64,000 nt of DNA from Marisediminitalea lipolytica (GCF_001758465.1 NZ_MJIC01000006.1:1-64000); one strand, 5' to 3'. Shown: positions 33,944 to 44,637, counted from the first letter of the stretch. Translations and numbers: made by a program. The notes: generated by a model from the letters alone, not told the origin.

Positions 33944-35218
33944 TCAGGAAAGGACTGTTCCGCCGACTGGCTGGCCCAGCATTTCGCGGGTCACCAGTAC
34001 CACGCCTTTTTCAGATACTCTAAAGCCGCGGCGACGATCTTCATCGTGGTCGTAGCCAATCACCGAACCTTCAGGAATAACGCAACCGCGATCAATAATC
34101 ACTTTGCGCAGCTTACAGTGACGCTTGATTTCCACGTCTGGCAGGATTACCGCTTCTTCAATCAGGCCATAAGAGTGAACGCGCACGTTAGAGAAACACA
34201 GCGAGCGGCGCAGGGTCGAACCAGAGATAATACAGCCTCCAGAGACCACTGAATTAATGGCTTCACCCCGGCGATCAGCGTCTTCCCAAACGAACTTGGC
34301 CGGCGGCAGCTGTTCCTGATAGGTCCAGATGGGCCATTTGCGATCGTACAGATTCAGTGCCGGTACCGGCGCGACCATTTCCATATTGGCTTCCCAGAAC
34401 GAGTCAAGGGTACCCACATCACGCCAGTATACATGTTCGTTTTCGTTACTTTGGAAGGGATAGGCAAATACGTCGTGGTCTTTAATAATACTGGGAATAA
34501 TATCTTTACCAAAGTCCCGTTCAGAGCCGGAGGTTTTTGCATCGCGGGCCAGTTGTTCAAACAAAAACTCAGTGTCAAACACATAGTTACCCATGGACGC
34601 CAGACATAAATCCGGTTCGTTTGGCAGTGGGTCAGGATCAGCCGGTTTCTCGGTAAAGCCTTTGATGCGATAATCTTCATCAACAGACATAACGCCAAAC
34701 GCACCGGCCGCTTCTTCGCGTGGGACTTTCATACAGCACACTGTCATTTTTGCGCCGGTTTCAACGTGGCTGGCAAGCAGGTTCGCGTAGTCCATCCGGT
34801 AGATATGGTCACCCGATAAAATCATAACGAATTTTGGCAATTCATCACGGATAATGTCGATATTCTGGAACACGGCGTCGGCGGTACCTTCGTACCAGTT
34901 TTCAGAAAACCGCTGCGATGCTGGCAAAATCTCTACGGATTCGCCCAGTTCCTTTTTGAAATGTCCCCAACCGCGCACCAGATGGCGAATGAGTGAGTGG
35001 GATTTATACTGGGTAACTACGCCGATCCGGCGAATTCCGGAGTTGATGCAGTTAGACAGAGGGAAATCGATGATCCGGAATTTACCACCAAAATAAAGCG
35101 CAGGTTTAGCCCGCCAGGTAGTGAGTTCGTGTAATCGTGAACCCCGGCCACCGGCGAGGATCAACGCATAGGTATCGCGGGTAAGATTACTTATATAGCG
35201 TGGGCTCTTGTCGGACAT
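33944..35218 (-). CDS. glgC: Glucose-1-phosphate adenylyltransferase
   Basis: This 424-residue protein is a standard GlgC: the nucleotide-binding [17 protein letters not shown], the substrate-binding [25 protein letters not shown] and the C-terminal left-handed helix region ([19 protein letters not shown]). It makes ADP-glucose for glycogen. No glgA, glgB or glgX gene is adjacent, so glycogen genes are dispersed. A 19-bp palindrome lies 42 bp upstream. Confidence 0.93.
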   Translation of the reverse strand: MSDKSPRYISNLTRDTYALILAGGRGSRLHELTTWRAKPALYFGGKFRIIDFPLSNCINSGIRRIGVVTQYKSHSLIRHLVRGWGHFKKELGESVEILPASQRFSENWYEGTADAVFQNIDIIRDELPKFVMILSGDHIYRMDYANLLASHVETGAKMTVCCMKVPREEAAGAFGVMSVDEDYRIKGFTEKPADPDPLPNEPDLCLASMGNYVFDTEFLFEQLARDAKTSGSERDFGKDIIPSIIKDHDVFAYPFQSNENEHVYWRDVGTLDSFWEANMEMVAPVPALNLYDRKWPIWTYQEQLPPAKFVWEDADRRGEAINSVVSGGCIISGSTLRRSLCFSNVRVHSYGLIEEAVILPDVEIKRHCKLRKVIIDRGCVIPEGSVIGYDHDEDRRRGFRVSEKGVVLVTREMLGQPVGGTVLS

Positions 35219-35259
35219 TCTATTTCTCCATCGACGCGCTGTTGTAACGGCTACTGCCT

Positions 35260-35278
35260 ATCGGTCAGACTGACCGAT
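35260..35278. promoter_or_regulatory. 19-bp perfect palindrome upstream of glgC
   Basis: ATCGGTCAG-A-CTGACCGAT is a perfect inverted repeat with 9-bp arms, 42 bp before the glgC start. The form resembles TetR-family operators. No TetR gene is in the window. It may overlap a glgC promoter on the minus strand. Confidence 0.5.
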
Positions 35279-35583
35279 TCCATAATAGTGTAGAATAGAG
35301 TTTATTGTAATTAAATTACATTATTTTTCACTATCTTACGCCCTGATTAAAAAATGCTCAAGGGCACTTTGACGCATTAGGAGAATTGATCCATGGTGTT
35401 ACCGGTTATCTAACGGATCTGTTGTATGTAAACTGTTTGCAGCGGGGTATCACATTTGCTTTAAACCAAGGCTTTTAGTGAACAATTAGCATTTTTTAAT
35501 AACTTACAACAAAAATGCTGCTTAGACTCTCTTTTTGTTAAAATAATGTTATAATCCGCTAAGCGTTTGCCCAGGGAGACACT
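35279..35583. other. Intergenic region between glgC and the SRPBCC gene
   Basis: This AT-rich, gene-free stretch contains TATAAT at 35550-35555, the best -10 candidate for the SRPBCC gene, without a good -35. I see no other structure. Confidence 0.4.
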
Positions 35584-36117
35584 ATGCGCAGCAACAAATG
35601 GTTTCTGAATCTGATGATGGTTGTTTTTCTTGTCTTACTGACAGGCTTTTTTCTGCCTGGCGAATACGAAGTCAAACGCGCCATAGAGATAGATGCACCG
35701 GCTGATGAAGTATACGCCGCCATTGTTGATTTGCGTAAGTGGGAACAGTGGAGTACCTGGTACCGGATGGATCCGAATGCGGTGATGTCATACGACGGCC
35801 CGGACCGGGCTATTGGCATGCGGGTCCGCTGGCAAAGTGACATTCTGGGCCGCGGTTCTATTGAGATCACGTCGTTACAATTTAACCGCCAGGTTATCTA
35901 CGCAGTAGATAACCCCGAGCACGGTGTAGTGGCCGTAGGTGATATTCGCCTGCAACCTACGGACAACGGTACCGAAGTCTCCTGGATTAGTCGCGGGGAT
36001 GTCGGCTTAAATCTGCTTGACCGCTACCAGCTGTTATTTTTCGACGATAAGTTAGGCGATGATATTCAGGTGGGATTAGAAAACATCAAAACCATGGTAG
36101 AAAACACCATCCACTAG
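35584..36117 (+). CDS. SRPBCC (START-like) family protein with N-terminal membrane anchor
   Basis: This 177-residue protein starts with a hydrophobic segment (about 9-22, MVVFLVLLTGFFLPGEY) and continues as a polyketide-cyclase/START-like domain: YEVKRAIEIDAPADEVYAAI, then LRKWEQWSTWY and PDRAIGMRVRW, ending with a long C-terminal helix. The hydrophobic ligand is unknown. A GGGAGA ribosome binding site precedes ATG 35584. Confidence 0.8.
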   Translation: MRSNKWFLNLMMVVFLVLLTGFFLPGEYEVKRAIEIDAPADEVYAAIVDLRKWEQWSTWYRMDPNAVMSYDGPDRAIGMRVRWQSDILGRGSIEITSLQFNRQVIYAVDNPEHGVVAVGDIRLQPTDNGTEVSWISRGDVGLNLLDRYQLLFFDDKLGDDIQVGLENIKTMVENTIH

Positions 36118-36256
36118 TGTTTAGATTGCGCAAAATCAACACTTCTGCACTGTTGCGGGACAGAGCTGGATCTCAATCCATTTTTCATGCGTATAATACT
36201 GCATAATCAATCACTAAGGCGGTCTGACTTACACAATTTCAGACTGATTAAATAAC

Positions 36257-37429
36257 TTGGATCCCACCAAAAAACGCCTGATTGCCAGTCTGGCGTGTAC
36301 CAAACTGGCCGATTTGCTTATCTCTGCTAAAACCACGCTACCAGCGCTGATGCTAACACTGGGTGTACCCGCCTGGATGATTAGCTGGCTGGTACCTATC
36401 CGGGAATCAGGCGCTTTGTTACCGCAGGCTGCTATTGGTGTTGTGTTACGGCATTATCCGGCGCGTCACCATATCTGGCGTTTAGGGATGGTGGTTCAAT
36501 CGTTATCCATTCTGACTATTGTTTTAGGGGCATGGTGGTTTGAGGGACTCGCTGCGGGCTGGTTTATTTTAGGCGGATTGACCCTGCTGAGTCTTGGTCG
36601 TTCGGCCTGTTCCCTGACGATGAAAGATATCCAGGCCGACGTCGCTGAGAAAGGCGAGCGGGGCAAGCTGCTGGGGATAGCATCCACTACTTCTGGTGTT
36701 CTCACGTTATTAATCGCTGTGCCTCTGTTGTTTTTCTCTGATGCATTGGGCGAAGCACTTATTTTTGGTCTGATTATTACGGCAGTGGCGGCCATGTTAA
36801 TCGGACTGTTTATTTTACTGCCAGTGAAAACAACGGTAGAGGCCAAGGGAAAAAACAACGAGGGCAGCCATAGCTGGTGGGACTTTGATGCGGTGGTGTA
36901 CAAGTTTATCGCGGTACGGGGATTGTTTGTGCACAGTGCATTGGTGGCACCTTATTTTATGCTGGAAACCGAGCAGGATGCGGCCAGTTTACTGCCGTTT
37001 TATCTGGGCGCGCAGGCGACCGCCACCATGCTCTCGTCCTTCATCTGGGGGAGCGTTGCCGACTACAGCGCACGCTTAACCCTGCAGCTGGCTGGCGTAC
37101 TGGCGTTGATTGCCTGTGTCGGGTTATTGCTGTTACCTGGTCACTCTTTATGGATTTCCGGTGGATTGTTCTTTGTACTGGCGGTAGCACATACCGGCGT
37201 ACGGACGGGCCGTAAAACCTATAGCCTGGATGTAAAAGAAGGGCAGGCCAGAACCGAATTAGTGGCGTTCAGTAATACCGCAATTGGCCTTATTTTACTG
37301 GGGTTCGGTGCGTTGTATGCGGCGCTAAAAGCAGCGTTTGATATCAACATTGTGGCGACCATGGCAGCCATGTTACTGGCGGGTATCGCTTTGAGTTTTA
37401 TTTTACCCAAAGAGAAACAGTCAGCCTGA
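36257..37429 (+). CDS. MFS transporter
   Basis: This 390-residue protein has about twelve membrane helices. It starts MDPTKKRLIASLACTKLADL and lacks the usual charged loop signature, but has MFS-like symmetry with a cytoplasmic loop around residues 195-215 (KTTVEAKGKNNEGSHSW) and a later GSVADYSARLTLQ. The only in-frame start after the upstream stop is TTG 36257, without a clear ribosome binding site. Substrate unknown. TATAAT at 36192-36197 may be its -10. Confidence 0.75.
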   Translation: MDPTKKRLIASLACTKLADLLISAKTTLPALMLTLGVPAWMISWLVPIRESGALLPQAAIGVVLRHYPARHHIWRLGMVVQSLSILTIVLGAWWFEGLAAGWFILGGLTLLSLGRSACSLTMKDIQADVAEKGERGKLLGIASTTSGVLTLLIAVPLLFFSDALGEALIFGLIITAVAAMLIGLFILLPVKTTVEAKGKNNEGSHSWWDFDAVVYKFIAVRGLFVHSALVAPYFMLETEQDAASLLPFYLGAQATATMLSSFIWGSVADYSARLTLQLAGVLALIACVGLLLLPGHSLWISGGLFFVLAVAHTGVRTGRKTYSLDVKEGQARTELVAFSNTAIGLILLGFGALYAALKAAFDINIVATMAAMLLAGIALSFILPKEKQSA

Positions 37430-37455
37430 CAACCGCCTGGCCAGGCTGCTGTTGA

Positions 37456-38373
37456 TTAGAATACAGCGTGGTTTTTTGCCAGCAACGCACGCATGGAGCG
37501 TGATGCTGGCCCATGGTCAAGCTCATTGAATATCATTGCCGAAGCGGCCACCAGGGCATCAATATTGACGCCGTTGGTAATGCCCATGCCGTTTAGCATG
37601 TACACCACATCCTCGGTGGCAACATTACCGCTGGCGCTTGCCGCATAAGGGCAGCCGCCTAAGCCGCCGGCGGCTGAGTCTATCACGCTGATACCCTGCT
37701 GCAGCGCCACCAGAATATTGGCCAGTGCCTGCCCGTAAGTATCATGAAAATGCACCGCCAGTTGATTTACCGGAATGTCAGTGATCAGCGTATTTAGCAA
37801 CGTAAGGGTTTGTCCGGGTGTGCCGGTGCCTATGGTATCGCCAAGGGATATTTCATAGCAGCCCATCGCCAGCAATTGCTGGCTTACTTTTAGCACCGCT
37901 TCTGGCGCGATAGGGCCTTCGTAAGGGCAGCCCATAACACAAGAGACATACCCCCTAACTTTGAGGTTGTGCGACTTAGCCAGCGCAAAAACCGGCTCGA
38001 ATCGAGCCAGACTTTCTGTAATCGAACAATTGATATTGCGCCGGGAAAAGCTCTCCGACGCCGACGCGAATACAGCGACTTCATCAACGCCAGCCGCAAT
38101 TGCCGCAAGCATGCCTTTTTCATTGGGCGTTAGTGCGCTGAATGTGCAGTTTGCATTGCGCGGCAATTCTGCAAATATATCGGCACTGTCAGCCATCTGC
38201 GGCACCCATTTAGGGGAGACAAAGCTGCCAGCCTCGATGCGGGTTAAGCCCGCTCTCACCAGGCCTTCGATAAACCGGAGTTTAGTACCAGTGGTGATCA
38301 AGCTGGCTTCGTTTTGCAGGCCATCACGAGCGCCGACTTCTACAATGCTCACCTGAGCAGGTAAATTACTCAT
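37456..38373 (-). CDS. liuE: Hydroxymethylglutaryl-CoA lyase
   Basis: This 305-residue protein is HMG-CoA lyase, last step of leucine breakdown, splitting HMG-CoA into acetyl-CoA and acetoacetate. It has VEVGARDGLQNE near the N-terminus, SCVMGCPYEG with a conserved cysteine, and GGLGGCPYAASASGN, the active-site loop with its catalytic cysteine. The loop reads AASAS instead of the usual A(K/P)GAS. It is the last gene of the liu operon and overlaps liuD by 8 bp. Confidence 0.92.
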   Translation of the reverse strand: MSNLPAQVSIVEVGARDGLQNEASLITTGTKLRFIEGLVRAGLTRIEAGSFVSPKWVPQMADSADIFAELPRNANCTFSALTPNEKGMLAAIAAGVDEVAVFASASESFSRRNINCSITESLARFEPVFALAKSHNLKVRGYVSCVMGCPYEGPIAPEAVLKVSQQLLAMGCYEISLGDTIGTGTPGQTLTLLNTLITDIPVNQLAVHFHDTYGQALANILVALQQGISVIDSAAGGLGGCPYAASASGNVATEDVVYMLNGMGITNGVNIDALVAASAMIFNELDHGPASRSMRALLAKNHAVF

Positions 38374-40339
38374 CGCTGATAAACTCCAGCAGCGGCGCGC
38401 CGCCATCAACCAGATCGCCGCTTTGATAAAAGAATTCGTTTACCTTGCCATCGGCCGGGGCCTTAACGTTGTGTTCCATTTTCATTGCCTCCATAATTAG
38501 CAGTGACGTACCTTTGGTGACCGGCGTGCCGGGTTCTACCAGCAGCTTAACGATGGTGCCGTTCATGGGGGCTACACAGTCATTACCATGATTATCTTCA
38601 TGCTGGCCAAAATCAGGGCGTTGCATCGCAAAGGGTACTGCCATGGCACCATCAAATAATACCCAGCCATCGTTTGAGTCAGGATAAACCTGATAACTGC
38701 GCTGGTAGCCATCCACGGTAATGGTGACGGTTTGGGCCTGCCAGTGCCCACTGACCAACCACTGCGAGTCTGCATCGCTGATAAGCAACTGATCACCTTG
38801 TGCGCATACCGTCAGTAAGGTGGTTTTGTGCTGACAGGTAAGTGCCAGATAGTGCTGGCGCTGGTGATTAAGCCGGAAGCTTCTGAGCGCGTTATCACCA
38901 AGGGGCGCGCTGGCGGATAGCTGGCTGTGGTAAAGGCAAAACGCCATTATCGGCAAATACGCTGTATTAAAGGCAACTGGCGCGAGGTCTTTACTGTGCT
39001 CACTGATAAAATGGGTGGTGAGCCGGGCATCGGCAAAGTCCGGGTGCTGCATCACCCGATACACATAGGGCAGGTTAGTGGTAACACCGGTCACCCGGGT
39101 ATGCGCCAGACAATCCAGCATTTTAGCCAGTGCGGCATCACGGCTGTCGCTAAAAGTAATTAGTTTGGCCAGCATGGGGTCGTAATGAACGCTGACTGTA
39201 TCGCCTTCGGCAAAGCCGGTATCCACCCGTAAGCCATTGCCGGTAGCAGGAAACTGCAAGCGTTTGAGTAAGCCGGTCGACGGTAAAAATTCGTTATCCG
39301 GATCTTCGGCGTAAAGTCTTACCTCAAAGGCATGACCGCTTAAGCGTAGTTCATCCTGTTGTTTAGGCAGCACCTCGCCAGCGGCTACCGCAAGCTGCCA
39401 GGCCACCAGATCTTCACCGCTGACCATCTCGGTTACCGGATGTTCTACCTGCAGGCGGGTATTCATTTCCATAAAATAGAAATGGTCACCGTCGAGTAAG
39501 AACTCCACGGTACCAGCGCCTACATAATTAATCGCTTTTGCCGCGGCCAGGGCACTTTCGCCCATTTGGCGGCGGATTTCATCCGGGATGCCAGGGGCAG
39601 GGGCTTCTTCGATAATTTTCTGGTGGCGGCGCTGCACCGAACAATCGCGGTCAAATAAATACACGCCGTTGCCATGCTCATCGCAAAACACCTGAATCTC
39701 CACGTGGCGGGGTTGGGTGAGAAACTTTTCGACCAGCATTAGATCATCATCAAAGCTGGCTTTCGCCTCGCGTTTAGCGGCTTCCAGTGCGGCATGAAAT
39801 TCCGCTTCGGTCATCACCTGACGCATGCCTTTACCGCCACCGCCGGCGGCGGCTTTAAGCATCACCGGAAAACCGATGCGGCGCGACTCTTCAAGCAGTA
39901 GCTCTGCGCTTTGTTCTTCGCCATGGTAACCCGGGACCAGCGGCACGCCCGCTTGTTCCATAATTTGTTTGGCCCGGGATTTTGAGCCCATGGCTTCGAT
40001 AGCACTGGCTGGCGGACCAATAAAGATAATGCCTTCCTGTTCGCAGCGGCGGGCAAAGGCGGCGTTTTCCGATAAAAAACCGTAGCCGGGGTGGATGGCA
40101 TCGGCACCACACTGTCTGGCGGCGGCGATGATCTTATCCTGCACCAGATAGCTCTGGCTGGCCGGGGCAGGGCCGATAGCAATGGCTTCGTCGGCGAGCT
40201 GTACATGCATAGCATGGCGATCAGCTTCAGAATATACCGCAACCGAAGAGATATGGTTGGCGCGGGCCGTGGCAATAATCCGACAGGCAATCTCGCCACG
40301 GTTGGCAATCAGCACTTTTTTAATGGTTTTCACTGCCAT
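38366..40339 (-). CDS. liuD: 3-methylcrotonyl-CoA carboxylase, biotin-containing subunit
   Basis: This 657-residue protein has a biotin carboxylase domain (VLIANRGEIACRIIATAR; the ATP-grasp AAAGGGGKGMRQV; MEMNTRLQVEHPVTE) and a C-terminal biotin carrier domain with AMKMEH, in which K620 is biotinylated. With LiuB it carboxylates 3-methylcrotonyl-CoA in leucine degradation. Its neighbours leave no doubt about substrate. Confidence 0.95.
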   Translation of the reverse strand: MAVKTIKKVLIANRGEIACRIIATARANHISSVAVYSEADRHAMHVQLADEAIAIGPAPASQSYLVQDKIIAAARQCGADAIHPGYGFLSENAAFARRCEQEGIIFIGPPASAIEAMGSKSRAKQIMEQAGVPLVPGYHGEEQSAELLLEESRRIGFPVMLKAAAGGGGKGMRQVMTEAEFHAALEAAKREAKASFDDDLMLVEKFLTQPRHVEIQVFCDEHGNGVYLFDRDCSVQRRHQKIIEEAPAPGIPDEIRRQMGESALAAAKAINYVGAGTVEFLLDGDHFYFMEMNTRLQVEHPVTEMVSGEDLVAWQLAVAAGEVLPKQQDELRLSGHAFEVRLYAEDPDNEFLPSTGLLKRLQFPATGNGLRVDTGFAEGDTVSVHYDPMLAKLITFSDSRDAALAKMLDCLAHTRVTGVTTNLPYVYRVMQHPDFADARLTTHFISEHSKDLAPVAFNTAYLPIMAFCLYHSQLSASAPLGDNALRSFRLNHQRQHYLALTCQHKTTLLTVCAQGDQLLISDADSQWLVSGHWQAQTVTITVDGYQRSYQVYPDSNDGWVLFDGAMAVPFAMQRPDFGQHEDNHGNDCVAPMNGTIVKLLVEPGTPVTKGTSLLIMEAMKMEHNVKAPADGKVNEFFYQSGDLVDGGAPLLEFISDE

Positions 40340-40342
40340 GAT

Positions 40343-41131
40343 TTACTCCTTAACCCAGCCAGGGGAGCGCTTGTCGAGAAAAGCGCTAAGCCCTTCCTGA
40401 CCCTGCTCAGACACCCGCATGCGGGCAATCCAGTCGCTGGTGAGCCTGCGCATGGATTCATCAAGCGGCTGTCCGGCTACCGTATCAACCAGCGCCTTGG
40501 CTTCGCTGATTGCATTGGGGCTGTTTTTCAGCAGCGCTTCAATGAGCTGTTCAATGGTGGCATCGAGCTGATCTTCGCTTACCGTTTCGCTGATTAGTCC
40601 TAACCGGCGGGCACGGCGCGCGGTAAATACCTCGGCCGTCATAAAATAGCGTTTGGCAATGCGTTTACCCATGGCTTCAATCACATAGGGGCTAATGGTG
40701 GCAGGCACCAGGCCGATTTTGGTTTCGCTTAAGCAAAACTTACTGAGCTTACAGGCCACGGCCATATCACAGCAGGCAATCAGGCCGATTGCGCCGGCAA
40801 ACGCCGCGCCCTGAACCCGTGCAATCGTTGGCTTTGGCAGGGTGTGCAGCGTGTGCAGCATGGTGGCCAGGTGCATGGCATCGGCGCGGTTCTCTGCCTC
40901 GCTGTATCCGGCCATTTTTTTCATCCAGTTAAGGTCGGCACCGGCGCTGAAATTTTTACCGTTAGCCGCCAGGATGACGACTTTAACATTGCTATCTTCA
41001 GCGGCGCGGGTAAAGCTGGCGGTTAAGCCTGCAATCATGGTTTCATTAAAGGCGTTGTGTTTATCCGCACGGTTGAGGGTGATACGGGCGACGCCGCGCT
41101 CGTCTACTTCATATAAAACGTATTCTGTCAT
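40343..41131 (-). CDS. liuC: 3-methylglutaconyl-CoA hydratase (enoyl-CoA hydratase family)
   Basis: This 262-residue crotonase-fold protein has KNFSAGADLNWMKKM, the oxyanion-hole region, and VQGAAFAGAIGLIACCDMAV. In the liu operon it should hydrate 3-methylglutaconyl-CoA to HMG-CoA. ATG 41131 starts the conserved part; the in-frame extension to 41161 falls within the liuB 3' end. Confidence 0.9.
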   Translation of the reverse strand: MTEYVLYEVDERGVARITLNRADKHNAFNETMIAGLTASFTRAAEDSNVKVVILAANGKNFSAGADLNWMKKMAGYSEAENRADAMHLATMLHTLHTLPKPTIARVQGAAFAGAIGLIACCDMAVACKLSKFCLSETKIGLVPATISPYVIEAMGKRIAKRYFMTAEVFTARRARRLGLISETVSEDQLDATIEQLIEALLKNSPNAISEAKALVDTVAGQPLDESMRRLTSDWIARMRVSEQGQEGLSAFLDKRSPGWVKE

Positions 41132-41141
41132 TGGATTCCCC

Positions 41142-42749
41142 CTACATCCGAAACACGCCAAACTGCGTGTCGTCGATGGGTTTATTTAAACTGGCGCTTA
41201 ATGCCAGCCCCAATACCTGACGGGTGTCGGCAGGGTCGATAACGCCGTCATCCCATAATCTGGCAGAGGCGTAGTAGGGGTGACCCTGTTGTTCGTAGCT
41301 GTCGATAACCGGTTGTTTAACGGCTTGCTCATCGCTTTTACTCCAGGACTCGCCGGCGCGTTCGGCCTGGTCTTTTTTCACCTGAGCCAGCACGCCGGCG
41401 GCCTGTTCGCCTCCCATCACGGAAATACGCGCATTGGGCCACATGAATAAAAAGCGCGGATCGTAAGCCCGGCCGCACATACCGTAGTTACCGGCACCAA
41501 AACTGCCACCAATCAGTACCGTGAGCTTAGGCACGTTAGCACAGGCCACTGCAGTCACCATTTTGGCGCCGTGTTTGGCAATACCGGAGGATTCATATTG
41601 TTTGCCCACCATAAAGCCGGTGATATTTTGCAGAAAAATCAGCGGTATTTTGCGTTGGCTGCACAGCTCTACAAAGTGCGCGCCTTTTTGCGCTGACTCA
41701 CCAAATAAAATGCCATTGTTAGCCACAATACCCACCGGTATGCCATACAGCGCAGCAAAGCCGCACACCAGCGTGGTGCCATACCGGGCTTTAAATTCGT
41801 CGAAATCCGAGTCATCAACAATGCGGGCAATGACCTCACGCACATCAAAGGGCTGGCGCAGATCCTGCGGCACAATGCCGTACAGCTCATGGGCCGGGTA
41901 GCGCGGGGGCTTTGCCTGCTGATTTACGGTAGCCGCTGGTTTTTTACGATTAAGTCTCGCCACGGCGTTACGGGCGATGTCCAGTGCGTGCAAATCGTTA
42001 TTCGCCAGGTGATCGGCAACACCAGAGATGCGGGTATGCACATCACCGCCACCGAGTTCTTCGGCGGAGACTTCCTCACCAGTGGCCGCTTTAACCAATG
42101 GTGGCCCCGCAAGGAAAATAGTGCCTTGTTCCTTCACGATAATGCTTTCATCGGCCATGGCCGGCACGTAGGCGCCACCGGCGGTACAGGAGCCCATGAC
42201 CACCGCAATTTGCGGGATGTTCATGGCCGACATGCGGGCCTGATTAAAAAAGATGCGGCCAAAATGCTCGCGATCCGGAAACACTTCGTCCTGACGGGGC
42301 AGGTTAGCACCGCCGCTGTCGACCAGATAAATGCAGGGCAGGTGATTTTGCTCGGCAATGGCCTGGGCCCGCAGGTGTTTTTTAACCGTGAGCGGGTAGT
42401 AGCTGCCACCTTTTACCGTGGCATCATTGGCAACCACCATACACTCAGTGCCATGAATAAGACCGATACCGGCCACCACGCCAGCGCAGGGTACGTCTTC
42501 GCCATACACGTTATGCGCTGCCAACTGGCCAATTTCCAAAAATGGCGAGTCGGCATCCAGCAGGGCGTCGATACGCTCGCGAGCCAGTAATTTGCCTTTG
42601 TCTTTGTGCCGGGCGACGTATTTTTCACCGCCACCTTTTAAGATGGTAGCAATAGTATTGTGCAGGTCTTCCACCACCGTTTGCATGCCTTGTAGATTTT
42701 GTTTGTAGGCATCGGTTTGCGGATTTACCTGACTGTTCAGTACAGGCAT
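41142..42749 (-). CDS. liuB: 3-methylcrotonyl-CoA carboxylase, carboxyltransferase subunit
   Basis: This 535-residue protein is the beta (carboxyltransferase) subunit: [19 protein letters not shown]-like start, [19 protein letters not shown] and [15 protein letters not shown], with the C-terminal domain [21 protein letters not shown] 42749 follows AGGAGG; a longer frame would overlap the liuA 3' end region. It works with LiuD. Confidence 0.95.
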   Translation of the reverse strand: MPVLNSQVNPQTDAYKQNLQGMQTVVEDLHNTIATILKGGGEKYVARHKDKGKLLARERIDALLDADSPFLEIGQLAAHNVYGEDVPCAGVVAGIGLIHGTECMVVANDATVKGGSYYPLTVKKHLRAQAIAEQNHLPCIYLVDSGGANLPRQDEVFPDREHFGRIFFNQARMSAMNIPQIAVVMGSCTAGGAYVPAMADESIIVKEQGTIFLAGPPLVKAATGEEVSAEELGGGDVHTRISGVADHLANNDLHALDIARNAVARLNRKKPAATVNQQAKPPRYPAHELYGIVPQDLRQPFDVREVIARIVDDSDFDEFKARYGTTLVCGFAALYGIPVGIVANNGILFGESAQKGAHFVELCSQRKIPLIFLQNITGFMVGKQYESSGIAKHGAKMVTAVACANVPKLTVLIGGSFGAGNYGMCGRAYDPRFLFMWPNARISVMGGEQAAGVLAQVKKDQAERAGESWSKSDEQAVKQPVIDSYEQQGHPYYASARLWDDGVIDPADTRQVLGLALSASLNKPIDDTQFGVFRM

Positions 42750-42789
42750 AGTGCCTCCTGTAGGTGTCCTGTCGTTAGTTTGTATGCTG

Positions 42790-43959
42790 TTAAGCAGATT
42801 CTTTAAATAGCTCGCGGCCAATTAACATGCGTCTGATCTCTGACGTCCCGGCGCCAATTTCATACAATTTGGCGTCGCGTAATAATCGTCCGGTGGGAAA
42901 TTCATTGATATAGCCGTTGCCGCCGAGTAACTGAATGGCATCCAGCGCCATTCTGGTCGCCAGTTCGGCTGAGTACAGAATCGCACCGGCAGCATCCTTG
43001 CGGGCGGTTTCGCCGCGATCGCAGGCTTTAGCCACCGCATAAACATAGGCGCGGGCAGCGTTCATCTGGGTATACATATCGGCGACTTTGCCCTGTATCA
43101 GCTGGAACTCACCAATGGACTGGCCAAACTGTTTGCGGTCATGAATATAGGGCACTACAACGTCCATGCAGGCCTGCATAATGCCCAGCGGGCCACCTGA
43201 TAACACCAGGCGTTCGTAGTCGAGGCCACTCATCAGTACGCGCACGCCACCGCCTTCTTCACCCAGAATATTTTCGGCGGGGACTTCGCAGTCTTCAAAC
43301 ACCAGTTCGCAGGTGTTGGATGAGCGCATGCCCAGTTTGTCGAGTTTCTGGGCGCGGCTGAAACCGGGGAAGTCGCGCTCAACAATAAAGGCTGTAATGC
43401 CTTTAGGACCGGCGTTAACATCGGTTTTGGCATAAATCACAAAGGTGTGGGCATCGGGGCCGTTGGTGATCCACATTTTGTTGCCATTAAGGATGTATTT
43501 GTTGCCGCTTTTACGGGCGTTAAGCTTCATGCTGACCACATCGGAACCTGCGTTAGGTTCACTCATGGCCAGCGCGCCAATATGCTCCCCACTAACCAGT
43601 TTAGGCAGGTACTTTTCGCGCTGGGCATCGGTACCGTTTTTATAGATCTGATTAACACACAAGTTAGAGTGAGCGCCATAGCTTAGCGCAATGCCCGCCG
43701 ACGCCCGGCTGATTTCTTCCATGGCCACGGTGTGGGCCAGATAACCCATATCTGAGCCACCAAATTGTTCGCTAACGGTTACGCCCAGTAAGCCCATGTC
43801 ACCCAGTTTGGGCCACAGTTCGTTGGGGAAAGCGTTGTCTTCATCGGCTTTAGCGGCCAGCGGGGCAATTTCATTCTGAGCAAACTGTTGAACATGCTCG
43901 CGCAGCATATCGATCTCTTCACCGAGATCGAAATTGAGCGTGGGATAATGTGTCGTCAT
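42790..43959 (-). CDS. liuA: Isovaleryl-CoA dehydrogenase
   Basis: This 389-residue acyl-CoA dehydrogenase has [33 protein letters not shown], and the C-terminal [13 protein letters not shown] and [15 protein letters not shown]. In this operon it oxidises isovaleryl-CoA to 3-methylcrotonyl-CoA, transferring electrons to ETF. It follows the regulator gene by 3 bp and precedes liuB by 40 bp. Confidence 0.95.
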   Translation of the reverse strand: MTTHYPTLNFDLGEEIDMLREHVQQFAQNEIAPLAAKADEDNAFPNELWPKLGDMGLLGVTVSEQFGGSDMGYLAHTVAMEEISRASAGIALSYGAHSNLCVNQIYKNGTDAQREKYLPKLVSGEHIGALAMSEPNAGSDVVSMKLNARKSGNKYILNGNKMWITNGPDAHTFVIYAKTDVNAGPKGITAFIVERDFPGFSRAQKLDKLGMRSSNTCELVFEDCEVPAENILGEEGGGVRVLMSGLDYERLVLSGGPLGIMQACMDVVVPYIHDRKQFGQSIGEFQLIQGKVADMYTQMNAARAYVYAVAKACDRGETARKDAAGAILYSAELATRMALDAIQLLGGNGYINEFPTGRLLRDAKLYEIGAGTSEIRRMLIGRELFKESA

Positions 43960-43962
43960 GGC

Positions 43963-44364
43963 TTAACTACCTCTTTTTTGTAATTCGGCCAGTTCGTCGC
44001 GACAACGTTTTTCCACTTCATCCAGCTCATTCATCAGCATTTGGATGTCGTCGAGTTGCTGTCGCAGTATGGCGCGTTTTTGTTCTGTCATCTGTAACAT
44101 CGCTTCCAGTTGCAGCATGGAGTTGGCATTGCTATCGTAGAGTTCAAACAGGTTTTTGATTTCAGCTAACGAGAAGCCCAACCTCTTACCACGCAGTATT
44201 AGCTTTAACCTGACGCGGTCTTTGTTACAGTAGATACGTGTTTGCCCTGTACGCTCAGGACTCAGTAAGTCCTGTTCTTCATAGAAACGAATGGAACGTG
44301 GAGTAATATCAAATTCTTTAGCGAGGTCACCAATAGAGTAGGTTTGTTCTTTTTTCTGGGGCAT
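43963..44364 (-). CDS. liuR: MerR-family regulator of leucine catabolism
   Basis: This 133-residue protein has a MerR winged-helix (YSIGDLAKEFDITPRSIRFY, EEQDLLSPERTG) and a coiled-coil dimer helix (about 80-115), ending in a charged tail. It lacks the cysteines of metal-sensing MerR proteins. It matches LiuR, the regulator of the liu operon in gammaproteobacteria, and is the first gene of the operon it should control. Confidence 0.9.
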   Translation of the reverse strand: MPQKKEQTYSIGDLAKEFDITPRSIRFYEEQDLLSPERTGQTRIYCNKDRVRLKLILRGKRLGFSLAEIKNLFELYDSNANSMLQLEAMLQMTEQKRAILRQQLDDIQMLMNELDEVEKRCRDELAELQKRGS

Positions 44365-44415
44365 TGTGTGTTTCCTTTAATTTTCGCCTACCATTTGTGA
44401 GTAGTCACAGGACTG

Positions 44416-44446
44416 CTAAAATGATTTACGTTAACGTTAGGGTTAA
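44416..44446 (-). promoter_or_regulatory. LiuR operator within a MerR-type promoter
   Basis: On the minus strand TTAACC (-35, at 44441-44446) is followed after exactly 19 bp by TTTTAG (-10, at 44416-44421). The 19-bp spacer holds CTAACGTTAACGTAAA, a near-perfect palindrome at 44425-44440, as in published LiuR motifs. A 19-bp spacer is characteristic of MerR-controlled promoters, where the regulator remodels the DNA. Confidence 0.75.
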
Positions 44447-44637
44447 GTTGATTGTAAATTTAATGTAACAACAAATTAACGTCAAATTTATAAACGTCCC
44501 GACTGACATAAAACCAAAGTCGTGTGTTTATTTTTTTATACAGGTGTAGGCTATGTGCAGTAGTTGGCTGGAGAAGTAGCAGGCCAGAGCAGATGGTTAT
44601 CTGTATTTATTTAAATCTCAATTGAGGCATGGAAACT

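Noticed and set aside
36496-36903. 135-codon minus-strand frame
   Set aside because: It is antisense to the MFS transporter gene, low complexity, with no ribosome binding site.
40091-40597. 168-codon plus-strand frame
   Set aside because: It is antisense across the liuD/liuC junction and has no recognisable features.
41889-42590. 233-codon plus-strand frame
   Set aside because: It is antisense to liuB, whose protein is clearly real. The long frame results from the GC-rich codon pattern of liuB.
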